Source of the DNA: Circinella umbellata
Taxonomy: Eukaryota; Mucoromycota; Mucoromycetes; Mucorales; Lichtheimiaceae
DNA length: 64,000 bases
Reading direction: 5' to 3'
Assembly (NCBI GenBank): GCA_025093555.1
Contig: JAIWNF010000003.1
Span: forward strand, 310,001-374,000
Each line of letters starts with the position of its first letter. The first letter of the stretch is position 1. This document shows, one piece after another, positions 24,465-36,126 of this stretch. The notes under the pieces are model-generated. The model was not told the DNA's origin, did no database searches, and saw nothing but the letters and a program-made list of their open reading frames with translations. A program made the position numbers and the translations under genes.

Positions 24465-25749
24465 AGTAATAGTAAAGTTACTTTGAAATTATTATAGTAA
24501 GTATATTCAAAAAATAAAAATAAAAATTAAGTAATGAAGGATTGAGTAGGGTAACTAATAGATTTTGGTAATGAAAACAAAATTATTAGATTTGTACGTA
24601 TTCTAGTAACGAATGTAAAGGGTTCTTTTCAAAGAATAGAAAAAAAAATAAGAATAAAAAAGAAAATATCGAATGGTTTGAAAATAAAAACAAAAATATC
24701 TTTACTTTTATATGTAACTTCCTTATCCACACTGGCTTTACTAGAGCAGGGAGTTGTTGATCCAGCCCCCTATTTTCATTTATTACGTGCTTTCCATCCC
24801 CGAGAAGGAGACTTTTTTGTTTTATTTTAATCGACATTGTTAACTTTTTTTCTGCAAGCTATTTATTGTGCAATAATAAAACTAATACTAATTTATTCCT
24901 AATCGAATGTATATGAAACTTAAAGCTTGTATACTATTATAAACATATTGACAAGTAATCACATCGTCAACTCAGATATGCTATATGTACATATTTTAAA
25001 CTAATAGTTATTTTACTGCTCAGCATTATTTTTCTCTGTTTTATTACTGCTATCGAAATCTTACTGTTTTACTGCATTTGATGCCATTGTTGTCCCGAGG
25101 CCATACTTCAAACGCTTGCTGAAAAGGGGCTGACTCGTGGACTACCCGTGTTTCTACTTTTTCTTCTTCATATTTCAAAAACGAACCGAAGAAAAGGCGA
25201 AAACAGACTACTATATTTTGTATACACATACTTGTCCAGGATAATAAAAGTATGTGCTCGTTGATATATTTCTATAAGTAATTACAATCTCCCTAAAAGT
25301 ATGATTAATGGTTATAAATGGAAAATAAAATACAATCAGGGGTTGATTTTAGCTATTAATCGGAGAATTCCTGCCTTTTTTTATATAATGGTATCTTCCT
25401 TTTTTATTATTTACAAATCAATAAACTATATTTATTTAGTGTTATTATAACTACTTGAGAAGCCTTCAAAAATTGTTTGTATTACATAATAAAACAGATT
25501 TCACATATTAAAAAGGAGGTTTGCTAAAAAAGGAAACTAAGAAATTAAGCTTACTAAAGATGAGCAGATTTTATTACTGCTATTTCACTACTACTAGAAC
25601 AAAAAATTCTTTTGGCTTAAATATATGTAATAGAATATGACAAGATATAATATATATATATTGTTTGAATAAGATAGGTATTTTTTGAAGTAGCATTATT
25701 TAAAGAAAACATAATACTAAGTAATAAAAACTTGGAATTTATCATCGTT
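24465..25749. other. Intergenic spacer, nothing recognised
   Basis: This is AT-rich DNA between two minus-strand secreted-protein genes. The proximal part (24465-24560) should hold the promoter of the upstream acidic gene, but no clear TATAAAAG box is present there. Confidence 0.4.
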
Positions 25750-26175
25750 TTAGGCTTCATGGTACTTCTTTAGAAAATTTCGAATTTTTTTGAGACACTC
25801 TTCATCAGGCAATAAAAGACAGTCGTGGTTATCAAAATCATCGAGGTCAGGACAGTCTCCAAGAGCATCATCCTCCAAACAATCGAGTAACACATCATCT
25901 GCAAATTCATCCAGATCATCTGTTCCAGGTTCATCTTCCTCCCCATCGCTGGTTACTTCATTAAGTCGTCCGTCATGGGCCAAATTACTAAGATTATCAC
26001 CAAGATCCTTGAAACCAGAAAGCTTATTTTGGGTCTTGTCAGTATGATTTTGTTTTTCTGTAACAGCACCATCTTGTTCTTCTGAGACGTTTTTGTCATT
26101 AGTACCAGCAGGAAGGGCTTGTACAGTGGCAAGGATGGCAAGAGCAACAAAAATAACTGAAGTAGAAAAACGCAT
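25750..26175 (-). CDS. Small secreted acidic protein (141 aa)
   Basis: This is a single exon. The start is the ATG at 26175, because it opens directly onto a signal peptide (MRFSTSVIFVALAILATVQA) and lies about 80 bp from a TATA box; the frame extends upstream without a better start. Residues 20-75 are polar. Residues 75-130 are very acidic (SDGEEDEPGTDDLDEFADD) with four Cys residues (DCLEDD, DCPDLDD, HDCLLLPDEEC) that could form two disulfides. A basic tail (KKIRNFLKKYHEA) ends the protein. No named family is recognised. It is secreted by prediction, with a leader resembling that of the gene at 38887 (both begin MRFS). Unlike that gene it has no perfect repeats and no obvious internal Lys-Arg site. 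Confidence 0.8.
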   Translation of the reverse strand: MRFSTSVIFVALAILATVQALPAGTNDKNVSEEQDGAVTEKQNHTDKTQNKLSGFKDLGDNLSNLAHDGRLNEVTSDGEEDEPGTDDLDEFADDVLLDCLEDDALGDCPDLDDFDNHDCLLLPDEECLKKIRNFLKKYHEA

Positions 26176-26253
26176 ACTATCAGTCTTGTCCTTTTTTTTG
26201 TAGTTGTTGGGCAAGATGAGAATTCGAGGCAAAGATATAAAAGTGATACTCTT

Positions 26254-26263
26254 CTTTTATATA
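26254..26263 (-). promoter_or_regulatory. TATA box of the small secreted protein gene
   Basis: TATATAAAAG is on the minus strand, about 80 bp before the ATG at 26175. Similar boxes precede the genes at 38887-39378 and 44611-44934. Confidence 0.6.
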
Positions 26264-26309
26264 GCTGAAAGTTTATGGAAAAATATGTTAAGGAGAATAG
26301 GTTTAACAT

Positions 26310-27197
26310 TATTCTCCTAAAGTATGGTTAAAACGCAAAAAAAAAAAAAAAGAAAAAAAAAACTTAGGAGGACTTGCTGAACTTCTTGTTGATTTAGATT
26401 TAAATGTAGTCCTATGTATGAGCATACGTATACTGTTTATACGAAAACTTGTGTATTAAGTTGTTTTATTTGCTAAAGTCAAGAGTATGAATTACAGGTA
26501 TATAATGGAGAAGAAAGATCAACTTTTCTTGTAATTTCAAAGAAAGCTATCTTAGTTTGTTAACTTTATAATTTACCAAAAAAAAATAATCGCCACCACT
26601 TGATGATAGATAGTAATGCTTGCGGCATTTGGAGCTTAGTATTGAATGGAAATTATACGAATTTGTTTATTTAACACAATGTTTATTTACTCGATACGTA
26701 ATCAAGTTTGTAAAGTTAGAAGAGGCGTAAAGAAGGAGATACAACGCATGCTTTGCTATTTTATCAGGAAGAAAATTTCAAAGTTTAGATCCCGTGTGAC
26801 CTAACAGTAATTGTTGAATAATCAGTGTCTGTCAAATAAAACAATTAAAATATATATTGCAATACTTTAACCATAATTAGGATCAAGCTGCAAGCTGTCG
26901 TACGAGAGTTCAGACATGTTGTAAAAATTATTCAATGATAGAATGATTCCTGCATTTTGCATCTTTACCATCCTCATACGTATACTAACGTGCTTCGCAT
27001 TTTTGATTTTATTATGTTAACACGAAAATAAGGAGAAAAAAGTATAAAAAAAGTTAAAAAGAAAGCCGCAAAAGATAACAGCGGTCTACTTTCAAAAAGC
27101 TCAGACAAAAAAAAATTGGTTGCTGAGGATATAAACTTGGGAAGTTTACCATTAAAGGGTAAACTGGATTTTTTTTTGAGAACTTGAGAGCACCTAA
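26310..27197. other. Intergenic spacer
   Basis: This separates two divergently transcribed genes. A long A-rich run is at about 26336-26361. No coding signal was recognised. Confidence 0.5.
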
Positions 27198-28623
27198 ATG
27201 CGGGATTGCCCTGATCACTTTTCTTTCCAACCCCCGTTCATTTTCAATATGCACCTGGCTTTAATAACTTTCATTTTGGACCGGTTAGGGCTTTATGGTG
27301 GGTGTGCTATTCCAAGTATCCTGTTTTACCTACTCACACGTAACGACACGACGGTTGATCGAAAGCGACGACAATATAACAACGACCTGGTTTTATGGTC
27401 GGTGATTGGACTCGAGTTGGCATTACCCATATTATACGATGGCAAGGGTGGTGACCAAATTGATTTTGCTGTCAATGCAACATTGGCAAGCTTTTTAAGT
27501 TTTGGCATGGCTCACTTTATTCGAGATCGGAACACAGCACCTGCTGGAACTATTATTGCACCTTTCTACAATGTACTGTCTCGATGGAATAAACGAACAA
27601 CGAACTCAAACAATGAACAAAAAATGGAATCCAAGAACGATGTTACCAAGCAACAGCAACAAGAGAAAGAATATGATATTGCTACTATGCGAAAAAATTC
27701 ATTTCAATGGCTTTTACAAGGTTGCTTACAAGTTTTGCTTACAATACCTTTCATGTCAGTATATGATGGATTCCTTAGAGTATGCCAGGATCCTCTCCAT
27801 GAACCTTATATGCAAACGTTTTTCAGTGGTGGACCACAAAATATACCTCTAAAAACGTTATGGTACTATGCGAATACAGGTATTGCTCTTCTTGGTCATG
27901 TCGTTGTGTTTCCCACTTTTGTCCTTCTTTGGTATGGTGTGGAGTTGACGTTCCGAGCGATTTTATTTCCAAGTAGTCTACAATCAAGGCACAGAGCGGC
28001 ATATGACTTTGTGCAACGCGGCCCGTTATTTGACCGCCCTTGGTTGTCAACCAGTCTTCATGATTTATGGAGTAGGTAAGTACTGCTTTGTTATTGTCTG
28101 TATTTTTATTTTATTTTATGAAAGGTTTCTTATTTATTCAAAAAATGTTATTATTGAACTTCCCATTATATATATTAGACGTTGGCATCAGATCTTTCGT
28201 TGGGCTTTTCAGGGACTTGTTTACGATCCAATCCGTGCCATGTTTCCAAAGAAAAAACAATTAGGTCGCGCTCTTGGAACATTAGGAGTGTTCTTAATAT
28301 CAGGATTAATGCATGATTATATTCTAGCAGCAATGTTTGGATATAGCGAATTTTTAAGTCGTCCTGGGATTGCTTGGTTTCAAACCGTGTTCTTTTTATT
28401 ACAAGGTTTAGCAACAATTGTCTCAAGTCGAAAGATTTTTCGCATTCATCCTGTACTTGGCGGTATTTTGACATGGATGTTTATACTTTATACTTGCCCT
28501 CTCTTTATCGAACCATACCTACGCATTGGTTTACATCACGATGCAACGATACCCGGATATCCACAATTCATGGATCCTTATCTTGTACCATTATGTCCAT
28601 ATGGACCCAAGATGGGGATTTAA
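27198..28623 (+). CDS. MBOAT/wax-synthase-like acyltransferase
   Basis: This is a multispanning membrane protein of the membrane-bound O-acyltransferase superfamily, wax-synthase-like branch, expected in the ER and to move an acyl chain onto an alcohol. It has two exons, 27198-28075 and 28179-28623 (AG|A junction restores SRRWHQ), giving 440 residues. The diagnostic segment is SLHDLWSRRWHQ (about 284-296), followed by FLISGLMHDY with the presumed catalytic His at about 337. A hydrophilic linker rich in Gln/Asn/Lys sits at about 128-165. An alternative start is Met18 (27249), which would begin nearer the first hydrophobic segment. The gene converges on the coatomer gene, with only about 250 bp between stops. 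The acyl acceptor (sterol, fatty alcohol, diglyceride or other) cannot be decided from the sequence. Confidence 0.85.
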
Positions 28624-28873
28624 AAACAATATATGTATATGCACACACACAAGCTAATGGTTAATTTATAGATTTTACTAATATAATTCTGTTTGGCTAA
28701 TAATTATAATATAATAATAATAATAATAATAAAATAATACAACTTTTTCGTTTTTCTTTCTTTACTTCAAAAATATTATTGTATATTTAAAACGTCTAAT
28801 GTAAAAAGAAATAAAAAAACAAAGAGAGTTTATAATAGGGAAGGAATAACAAAGAAATGGACGGAAAAAATCA

Positions 28874-31800
28874 TTATATCATAACTCGAAGACCGGTAGC
28901 ATTGGCACCAATTTGAGCAACTTGACAAACAGTACACAATTTGCCTTCATTTTCAGGTTTGTATGAAGCATGGCAGAATGGACAATCCATCTTAGGTGAA
29001 CCCTTATAAATAGGTTCAAAGGTCAAACTACAAACAGCAAAAGGATTATATTGATCATAATTCAATTCGATTTCATCATTCAAATTACGTTCACAAACGG
29101 ATTGGATTTGGCGTGCTTCATCTGCTACGGTCTTTGGAGGAGCCAATTCAAGCAATCGACGCGAAAATTGGGATGCGGTACTAAAGTTTTTGAGTTTAAA
29201 TGCTTGTTTGCTAGCTTGACGTAGTGCAAGTTGCAAATGAGGTGTTTGAAGTTGACAGTGTGTAAAGTAAGCTGCCATTTCGAGAGCGCGTTTGGGTTCG
29301 GAAGATGTCAATGTACGTCGGTTTTGCTCCAAGGTTAAACCAACAATATATTCGCGACAGATATCAATAAGTTGGGCTACTTCATCAGCATCGGCTTGAT
29401 TAGTGACCACGGTAAATAAAATGGATCGTAGGATCGATTTGAATTGTGTTTCTGCGGCGGCTAGACGCCCAGATGAGAATGCCTTGTAACCTGCTTGAAG
29501 CTGCGTGGAGACAATATTTTGGAAGTCGTAGACGATCGCTGGAAGACTTGCTCGTGAATTGGATTCTTCAGGATTACGACGTAAACAGAAAGATAGTGCA
29601 GGGTTGGAAGCTAAAGGTGATACGGAAATACGCGATGCTTGATATATAGACAGGAAATAAGGTTTAAGGGGTTCAAAGTTGACAATACCAACTTGACGGT
29701 TCAAAGCTTGCATAGCACTCTCAAATGAACCAGAAGCGATATGATCTGCTGCCAAAGGAGAATTTTGAGTCCAGACTTGACTTTCACTGGTACCAGGCGT
29801 TGGTGCAACAAATTCTGCTGTTTCTTGTGCTGCTGCTTGACTAATTTCTGCATCCAAGTCTGCCTTGATATCATCATCCAAATCCCAACCGCCACCTTCT
29901 TCATCACCACCTAGTGCATTCTCTGCTCCACCATCAAGATCCAACAAATCACCACCACCGTTTGTTTTGCCTGATGAGATACCAGGAATTCCAAAGTCAT
30001 CATTATCATCGTCACCCCATGCGCCAGACGCTTCTTCAATATCGCCATCATCATAGCCAAACGATGGCGCAGCAACAGAATTGATTGTTCCACTCTGTTG
30101 ATGTTCTTTGACGAAAGCACCTTCGAAGAAACTCTTTGATACTGTTAATAATGGCCAGTTTGGATCTTCTAATTGAGTAACAGGTTTTGGTGGTGTAGGT
30201 AAATCAGTTGATGATGTTGTTGCTGTTGGTAATTTAATATCTTCTTCGGATTTGCCTGCAGCAGCGAGAATGTTTTCAGCTTCTTCAGTAAGTCCACGCG
30301 ATTTGGCGGTTAAGTATGCAAGAGGCACTATTTAAAAAAATCATATCGTTAGCCTGACATATTGAAAAGCGCAGTTAACCGTTAGCCATTTTTTGTTTGA
30401 TAGAATACATACGTTGATCTACATCCTTGAGCAAGCGCATTCGTTCTTGATAATCACCCAAGTAAAGAGCGTTTTGGAATCGAGACATCGGGTCTCCGCG
30501 CAGTTCAGCAATCTTGAGCATTTGACGTAAGTTTGTTTCGTTCCCGCTAGTAAGGTATAAGAACGAAAGAGCATCATAATCCTTGGTTCGTTGGTATGCC
30601 ATTTCTACTATCTACAGTAATGTACAAATTTAACATCCTGGGGCAACCCCATCTATACACATGCTTTCAAATTGTTCTGCCCTCTTTTTTCTTTACCTTA
30701 TAGTTGCCTTGGCGCAAGGCTTCAGTACCAAGCTTCTTCCAAGCTTCTGTCTTATCCAATGCTTGAGCAGTTTCTAGTGCAATGTCTAGATTACCGCATT
30801 CCAAAGCAAGTTCAAAACGAGTTTGATGATCTTTAACAAAATGAAGAGCAATCTAAAGACAGAAATAGAAACATATATGTTCGTCGGTAAAATGTAAATA
30901 TAATTGTTTTGCAATTTTTTGTTTTGCTTTCTTACCTCAGGATATCCCTTCTTTTGCAAATAGCCAATGATGGCTTGACCAACCAAATTTGAGTTACGAA
31001 TGATATGCAAGACTTCTTCGTATTGTTTCTTAACCAAAGCAAGCTTGAAACGGTATTCAGTGGGATCGATCGTAATGCTTCGAGAGTTACCATCACGATC
31101 CAAAATGAAAAGTGTTTTACCCTTGATACGAGTAAGATATACAGGTTGATCCAAAGTACGAATAATACCATTATCACTATTATTGTTATTTTATTGTTTA
31201 AAAAAATATTAGATACATAATTTAATACTATAAGCCGTTTATTTTTCGTTTTAAAATTCTTACCCTTGAGAAAGTGCATATTTAATATGGTTCAAAGTAC
31301 AATAGATAAAGACACCAGAATCATCCCATGTACCACTCTTGATACGGATAGTCTCATGGATTTGAGATAACTGCTTCAAGTTCTTGTCAGCAAGCGTAAT
31401 GGCTAATTACACATAAAAAACAAGGGAATATTTTGGGTAAATATATATTATTAGATGATTACTCGAAATTCTCTTCCTTTCTTTCTAATTTATGACTTAC
31501 TATGCTTGTTCAACAAAGCAACCATTGACATATCTTGAGACCACACAACATATTTTACAGATCCAACAGGTAATTCGCTAATAGTACGTCTTTGTTGAAT
31601 ATCAAAAAGAATAATCGATGTGGCTGTAGACAACAATAAACTATTGGCACCAGCATAAAAAATCTCAGTAGTAGGTGCTGGAGTCTTGAAGGATTTTGTT
31701 ACAGTGTTGGTTAAATCACGGATTTGAATCTGTTGATTGACGGTATCCAAAACAGCAAATCTGTTTCTGGCAATAAAAAGAGCTGAATGTCCAGTCCCGC

Positions 31801-33589
31801 GTTTCGATTCATCAGCAGGTTCCTTGAGACTTCCAGATAAGCCTTTTGGTAAAGGATAAAGTTCATACATGCCACCATCATGAGACTGTAGAGATAATAT
31901 TTGCGTCATTAGTAAATTAAAGATATATAAATACAAATAGAGTTGGTATAAATTTACACATACCGATGTAACCAGTACTGCACGCTCAGCAGGATTGTAT
32001 GAAAGTGTACGTGGGTTGACATATTGGGAACCCAATTTCCGCACACTTAGGATTTCCTGATCTGCGCTGCTGGCCAGGTCATGAACATGGAGGATCTTGT
32101 CCTTGATGTAGTAAAGCTGATTTTGATGGACTTGATGTGCTGGGCGTTCACGTTCCAGTTTGAATACAATCAAACCATTATCATGACCAGCTGCAAACAA
32201 ATTAAGTTCAGGGTGAGCAGTGAGAGTCCAAAAACGATCGTGATCTCGACGGAAAGTAGCAATGGCTGTACGCTTTGCCATGTCCCAAACTCGAATCGTC
32301 TTGTCTTCACCATCTGAAAGCATGAGTTCATGTCGTGGATGGAAAATAGCACTTGAAACATTGTTAAAATGACCACGACAACTATCAACTTCCCATGCTT
32401 TGGTTTCTAATAAAATGAATACAAGAAACGAATAGGATTACTAAACATGTTCTCCCACTTCCTGCCAAATTTTAATCCACAAAAGAACAGGTGCTGCTAT
32501 TGCTTTCCTTAATTTAAACTTACCACTCATACGCCAGAGTTTGACTTGACGATCATCACCAGCCGATACAATTAGTGGCAATGTTGGATGGAATGAAGCC
32601 CAATTAACACCATGATCATGGCCTTCAAGTACATATTTAACCATCACATCAGTTGATCCAAACAAGTCACTTTGTGGATTTTGTCTCGAAAATGGATCCT
32701 CAAATGTCATTGCTGTAGGTGCTTGATTCTTTTTGCGCAAACCTGGTACCACCCATAAAAATTAATAATAATCAGTTATATTCAAATAAGAACTTGGTTC
32801 TTATAATACTGTAGTTCGACATTTTCACGTTTCTTTTCATTTTTTTTTCATTCGTACCTGAAATATCCCATACGCGTACAGTTTGATCCATGGAAGCCGA
32901 GACAACAAGATCATTCTTGGGATGAAACTGGGCACACATGACATAATGGTTATGACCTGTCAAGATAGCAATACAGCTTCTAGATTGCCAGTTCCAAATA
33001 CGGATAGTTTGATCGTCCGAGGCTGAAATGATCCAAGGATGTTCAGGATGGAAAAAGACAGTTCTGACATAATCCAAGTGACCACTCAATGTAAACAAGC
33101 AACGACGCGTTTTATAATTCCATACTTTAATCTTATAATCATCGCCGCCCGAAACAAATAATGGCTGTGTGGGGTGAAACGCAACACCACGCACCGGTCC
33201 TATATAATCATTAATTAAAATAAGGTTATTATAAAATGAATGAAAACCCCTTTGTTGAATACCAACATGACTTTATATAAATGTATATATTTACCATCGT
33301 GTTCATCAAAGCGCTCCAATAATGTACCCATCCGATAATCCCATAGTTGAATTGAACCATTATGCAAAGAGGCTAAGATCCATGGTCTTTTAGGATGAAA
33401 AGCAATGCCTTTGACGCGATTGCTTTTCGATTCAAACTATTATAAAACAAGTGACCGAAAAAGATAAAGAATAAAAAGGTAAATATAAAGTATTTTTTTT
33501 TGTATTTTTCATTCATTATATGAATATTCATCATTATTGGTGTTGCTGTGATATTATAGTTGTCATCGTACCTTGGTAAGCATCTGCAT
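28874..33589 (-). CDS. RET1: Coatomer subunit alpha (COPI alpha-COP)
   Basis: This is alpha-COP, a cage subunit of the COPI coat that buds Golgi-to-ER vesicles and binds dilysine cargo through its WD40 propeller. Eleven exons in transcript order are 33589-33572, 33436-33295, 33199-32858, 32742-32524, 32406-31964, 31885-31501, 31402-31264, 31176-30936, 30852-30697, 30611-30380 and 30327-28874, giving 1256 residues, close to the family's usual 1200-1230. The first exon is only 18 nt (MQMLTK), followed by [15 protein letters not shown] as expected for the family. WD repeats fill the first 300 residues ([31 protein letters not shown]). The coatomer WD-associated region ([14 protein letters not shown]) and alpha-solenoid follow ([15 protein letters not shown]). 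The C-terminal COPI_C domain ends in a Cys-rich CPFCHASY...CTVCQ and TGLRVMI. Every junction keeps frame. This is an essential housekeeping gene. Confidence 0.97.
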
Positions 33590-35387
33590 CTCGAACGCAC
33601 TATTTATACCATCAACGCCAAATAAGAATACAAAATAAAGGGAATCAGTTATAATAAAAACAATAAAATTTCGAGCAGATGAGTGTCATGAGAATAAATT
33701 ACGTACCCAGGGTTTTATAAGAAAATAAAAATCTAGTGAATGTAAAAAGCCCTGGTTGTTAGGCTCTTGTATATGTGTATAAAAAAAAGTAACGAGGAAG
33801 TACAGAAAGAATGATTGGGAAAATAAGTCTATTATTCGGTTCATTTTCCCCTCCGCTGCCAACACATCTTCACGTTCCGATGATTATTTAGATTAACTTA
33901 GTTGGCTGCTTAAAAGTTATTAAGATTTTCGATCAGCATAAAAAAATCATGGGTACTTATAGTAATTATGGCTACAATACACTTTTCAATATTTATTTGG
34001 TGCACCAGTCTTTAAAAAAGAAAATCATTATAGTAACAAATAATTAAATTTTAAATAAATGGTTTCTAAGCTTTTCACTGGTATATAATGTGAGATTACA
34101 CACTATATTTTGATTGTCAAAATCCATAATATTTCTGGTCGCCAAGCTGTAAATGCAGCATGTCTTCGTCAACCATCCACCAATGCATCACACTATTTTC
34201 ATAAAAAAATTGTCCTTCCTCCAAATATTAACTACCTATTAAATCAGGTTCATCGTTAGTAGACTACGTATATATATACTATACAATTTCTACATGGGTG
34301 ATGACCGGACTAGCGTGGAAATTTCTTACTATCTCGATGGCTCCTGATGACTAAACAACCAGTTGTTATTAAGGCGTGAACTGTGCTTTGTGTAAAGTCA
34401 AAAACAACAAAAAAACCGGGTGACGATCGAAAATATTGTTAAGCGCGGTTTTTATTGCACCCAGCATATGTAATGTTACAATTAGGAAGTTGTAATCGTA
34501 TCATTATTAACTCACATGAACCTTTTATTGTGTTTATACATATATATGGTAATAATTGTTTCTATCATAAAGTCTTCTACTTTATTCTATTTTCTCTTTA
34601 AGGTTATAATTTATTTATCGCTTTTTGTTTGGTGGAAAAAGAAAAAAGAAAAATTAGTCTACCGAGAAAGAGGGCCAAGCAGTATTAGCGATATTGCTGT
34701 ACCGTCTGTATGTATTCATAATACTTTTAACAATAACAGCATTTCTTCTTGTTTTTTTTTTGTTGTTTCTTTTAATATATCACATGAGTTATTTCTTATA
34801 CATCTGTCTGGGACCTGGAAACACATTATATGGTTCAGCAATAAAAATAGTATATAATCATCAAAACTAAAATATGTAGAGTGACATTCTATAATATTTA
34901 TTTTAGTGACATATAAGTGTAGTAGTTACTGTTATTATTGCTATAAATTATAGAATGCATTTGTATATAGCAAGGAATTGTCAAGAAGAAAAAGAAAGGC
35001 ATAGAAAAAGCAGATAGAATAATTTCAAAACAAGTAAAATAGGAGAGGCAGAAAGTAGCAATGAAAAGAAACGAATGAAGCAATGGTGGGATAATGTTAT
35101 AATAGACAATAAGTAGAATGGTGGCTAAAATTTGATAGAGTAAAAGCATAATAGAAATAGTTATGAAAATAAAAAACGTACAAGCAAAAAGTTAATAATA
35201 AGAAATCATATGTAAACGACGTAAATATCTGAAGAATGAGGTTCAAAGATACTATGCTGTTTGTTGAAAGAGCAACCATTACAAATAAGATTGCGAGAGA
35301 ATAAAAAGCTGTTACGTATTGTTGTTTGTGGTGATAATAATAAGATTTATGTCGAGTTATAGTAACATTAAATATATATTTTTTATA
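33590..35387. other. Upstream region of coatomer gene and spacer
   Basis: The proximal few hundred bases are the presumed coatomer promoter. At about 34120-34250 a short plus-strand frame without a start codon reads RQAVNAACLRQP and FHKKIVLPPN; it looks coding-like but I cannot place it. Nothing else was recognised. Confidence 0.4.
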
Positions 35388-35667
35388 TTACTGTATATGA
35401 TAAGCAGTTGCTTCGAAAAGAGAAGTAAAGTCAGCAGAAACGTGAATGTAATTAAACTCATTTAAGATATGGGCAACCAAATCGCTTATGACCGTACTTT
35501 CCGCACCAGGTACTATATAAATTATTTTCATAAAGAAATATTAGTTATAGATATAATTACAGTAATAGTTGGTAGTACTATCAGGTATAAATTGGAAAAT
35601 AGAAGAATATGTACCATTGGCCACCTTCAAGGTTCACAGGTTTAATAGTAACAGCTGCTGGAGGCAT
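35388..35667 (-). CDS. Possible two-exon small protein (55 aa)
   Basis: An ATG at 35667 opens MPPAAVTIKPVNLE, and a downstream minus-strand segment 35512-35388 reads PGAESTVISDLVAHILNEF and then to SLFEATAYHIQ before a stop. The two join in frame if the donor is GAAG|GTGGCC at 35625 and the acceptor is TTATATAG at 35513. A TAACTAAT branch-like site sits about 30 nt before the acceptor. The donor is weak and no family is recognised. In an otherwise noncoding region the ordinary codon use of the second segment is suggestive. Alternatively this may be part of a larger gene or chance. Confidence 0.35.
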
Positions 35668-36017
35668 TAATTTGTTATTGTTGTTGTTTATCCAATAAAC
35701 TTTATGTATTAAAAACTTTTATAGGTTAATAAAAAAACTGATTTTTTGTATGAATAGAAAGAAATTTTAGTCACTTAAATTCTCGACCTTTTATATATAT
35801 GTCTGGTACCTGAAAAGGACAACGATGCAGAAACTGTGTACATAGATTAAATGATGTATCCTATCCATGAGGCCTTTCTCGTGGTGCTGTAAGAAAAATG
35901 ATTAAAAAAATAAGAGAACAAGGGGCAGGATTATCTAAAGGAAGCTCTTTAGTTTACTGCATTAGTTTAGAAGAAACTCTGCTCTCTAGGAGAAGGAGGG
36001 GAATACATACTGTGTGT

Positions 36018-36018
<1 letters not shown>

Positions 36019-36063
<45 letters not shown>

Positions 36064-36073
36064 GGGGGGGGGG
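36019..36073. repeat. Homopolymer pair: T(44) followed by G(11)
   Basis: A run of about 44 T is directly followed by about 11 G. Such junctions are hard to sequence, so the lengths should not be trusted. Confidence 0.95.
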
Positions 36074-36126
36074 AGGATAATCCAACCACCGGTCGGCGCT
36101 CTCATTATCCGGATAATACTACTGCA
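36074..36126. mobile_element. Possible end of a pogo-like element
   Basis: The segment contains GGATAATCC and, 30 bp later, the palindrome ATTATCCGGATAAT, then TACTACTG. Read on the minus strand this is CAGTAGTATTATCCGG..., a form typical of pogo/Tigger-type termini (CAGTA followed by a GATTATCCG-like motif). No partner end or transposase was found, so this is a fragment at best. Confidence 0.35.

Noticed and set aside
34110..34250. Coding-like plus-strand stretch RQAVNAACLRQP...FHKKIVLPPN, resembling a mitochondrial leader
   Set aside because: Upstream stop without an ATG, no convincing splice partner on either side, and no family match I can name.
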